A stretch of 52,794 nt of DNA from contig NZ_WHJH01000048.1 of assembly GCF_011682145.1 (NCBI RefSeq), forward strand, positions 1-52,794, given 5' to 3'. Each line of letters starts with the position of its first letter. The stretch's first letter is position 1. The translations under genes and the position numbers were made by a program. Below the pieces are notes generated by a model. That model saw only the letters and a list, made by a program, of their open reading frames with translations, did no database searches and was not told the DNA's origin. This DNA comes from Massilia mucilaginosa. GTDB taxonomy: Bacteria > Pseudomonadota > Gammaproteobacteria > Burkholderiales > Burkholderiaceae_D. Positions 51,791 to 52,794 of this stretch are shown here, piece after piece.

Positions 51791-52669
51791 ATGGCAACCA
51801 AAAAACTCAAGGGGCTCGGTCGCGGGCTCGACGCGCTGCTGGGCGGCGACGGCGAGGGCGCCAAGCCCGATGCGCCGTCGGTCCTGGCCGTGCACCAGAT
51901 GCAGGCCGGTAAATACCAGCCGCGCACGCGCATGGACGAAGGCGCGCTCAACGAACTGGCCGCCTCGATCAAAACCCAGGGCATCATGCAGCCGGTGCTG
52001 GTGCGCCCGATCGGGCAGGACACGCTGACCGGCGCGCTGCGCTACGAGATCATCGCCGGCGAACGGCGCTTCCGCGCGGCGCAGCTGGCCGGGCTGAACG
52101 AGATCCCGGTGCTGGTGCGCGATGTGGACGACCAGGCCGCCGCCGCGATGGCGCTGATCGAGAACATCCAGCGCGAAGACCTCAATCCGCTGGAAGAGGC
52201 GCAGGGGATTCATCGCCTGATCTCGGATTTCAATTTCACGCACGAACAGGCGGCCACCGCGGTGGGGCGCTCGCGCAGCGCGGTGTCGAACCTGCTGCGC
52301 CTGATGAACCTGGCCGCGCCGGTGCAAACCATGCTGATGGCGGGCGACGTGGACATGGGCCACGCGCGCGCCTTGCTGGCGGTGGACCCGGCCAGCCAGA
52401 TCGCACTGGCCAACCAGGTGGTGGCAAAACGCCTGTCGGTACGCGAGACCGAAAAGCTGGTGGCCAGGGAGCTGGAAGAGCAGGCCAACCCGAGCACCAC
52501 CCGCCAGAAGGAAAAATCGGGTGATATTGCCCGGTTGGAAGAAGAGCTGTCCGACAAGCTGGCCACGCCGGTGTTGTTCAAGATGGGTGCGAAGGGCAGG
52601 GGACAGATGATCATCGACTTTGCCGATCTGGATATCTTGGACGGGGTACTGGCCCGTTTGCGAGCATAA
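51791..52669 (+). CDS. parB: Chromosome-partitioning CTPase ParB/Spo0J
   Basis: The 292-residue protein has the N-terminal ParA-interacting GLGRGLDALLGG, the CTP-binding motif GERRFRA (90-96) and ENIQRED (124-130), a helix-turn-helix (about 147-172, AVGRSRSAVSNLLRL) and a C-terminal dimerisation domain. It loads at the parS sites found in this window (48110-48197 and 33572) and spreads as a CTP clamp. Confidence 0.97.
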   Translation: MATKKLKGLGRGLDALLGGDGEGAKPDAPSVLAVHQMQAGKYQPRTRMDEGALNELAASIKTQGIMQPVLVRPIGQDTLTGALRYEIIAGERRFRAAQLAGLNEIPVLVRDVDDQAAAAMALIENIQREDLNPLEEAQGIHRLISDFNFTHEQAATAVGRSRSAVSNLLRLMNLAAPVQTMLMAGDVDMGHARALLAVDPASQIALANQVVAKRLSVRETEKLVARELEEQANPSTTRQKEKSGDIARLEEELSDKLATPVLFKMGAKGRGQMIIDFADLDILDGVLARLRA

Positions 52670-52683
52670 ACAACTGTATTGGC

Positions 52684-52794
52684 CGTCGTTCCCGCCACTG
52701 CCTCCGTCGGTACCCCGCCCGCGGGGACGCCCCGGGGGCCCCCAGTTTAACGCCACCCGGTGGGTTTTGGTTAACCGTTGCCCCAAACCCCCGG
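52684..52794. other. Low-quality contig end with REP-like start
   Basis: CGTCGTTCCCGC (about 52684-52695) repeats the REP-like sequence of 30714-30725. After it, runs of C and G with no readable gene structure suggest sequencing or assembly noise at the contig end. The atp operon often follows parB in this group but is not visible. Confidence 0.5.

Overview
The window looks like an origin-proximal piece of a GC-rich betaproteobacterial chromosome. Gene content and protein sequences fit Oxalobacteraceae of the Massilia / Duganella / Janthinobacterium type. This is inferred from family resemblance and gene order, not from a search. mnmG-rsmG-parA-parB, glmU and glmS all lie near oriC in many proteobacteria. 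A cluster of ParB-binding (parS) sites lies just before mnmG. A 975-base gene-free stretch (24075-25049) is packed with DnaA boxes, AT-rich tracts and TAG-repeat (DnaA-trio-like) elements, and it is a strong candidate for oriC.

Layout. (1) 1-3317: an AT-richer accessory segment carrying one large gene that fuses a SIR2 (NAD-consuming) domain to a PIN nuclease domain. It ends in two tandem 20-bp repeats immediately downstream of glmS, resembling a Tn7-like transposon end at attTn7. (2) 3318-18278: mostly housekeeping genes: glmS, an Lrp/AsnC regulator, a LolCD/MacB-like ABC pair with a degenerate ATPase, glmU, a DUF6279-like lipoprotein, rsmD, coaD, a ferredoxin, a chalcone-isomerase-like secreted protein, two LysR regulators, azoreductase, a chemoreceptor and a second Lrp regulator. 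(3) 18494-24074: amino-acid catabolism (putA, ald) and an MTA/SAH nucleosidase. (4) 24075-25049: putative oriC. (5) 25050-32675: nitronate monooxygenase, a GMC oxidoreductase and a complete Liv-type ABC transporter operon (livG-livF-livJ-livH-livM) with a recognisable promoter and terminator. (6) 32754-34497: an alpha/beta hydrolase whose last codons contain a near-perfect parS, then a MarR regulator and a tautomerase. (7) 34494-42214: a polyol (mannitol/sorbitol) utilisation locus. smoEFGK, a mannitol dehydrogenase and an AraC regulator are on the minus strand, with a divergent SmoS-type sorbitol dehydrogenase; the shared intergenic region carries repeated CGATACTTT motifs. (8) 42223-45968: a decayed IS630-type transposase followed by an unfamiliar three-gene group: two related small Ala-rich proteins and a VAO/PCMH-type flavoprotein. 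(9) 46034-52669: iron alcohol dehydrogenase, a TauE-like transporter, three parS sites, mnmG, rsmG, an AT-rich palindromic repeat region, parA and parB. The last ~110 bases look like low-quality contig end.

Best candidates for something undescribed: the SIR2-PIN gene at a Tn7-type attachment site (probable defence cargo); the paired small proteins coupled to a VAO-type flavoenzyme; and the DnaA-box region with two repeated unwinding-like modules 403 bp apart. No tRNA, rRNA or CRISPR array was seen.
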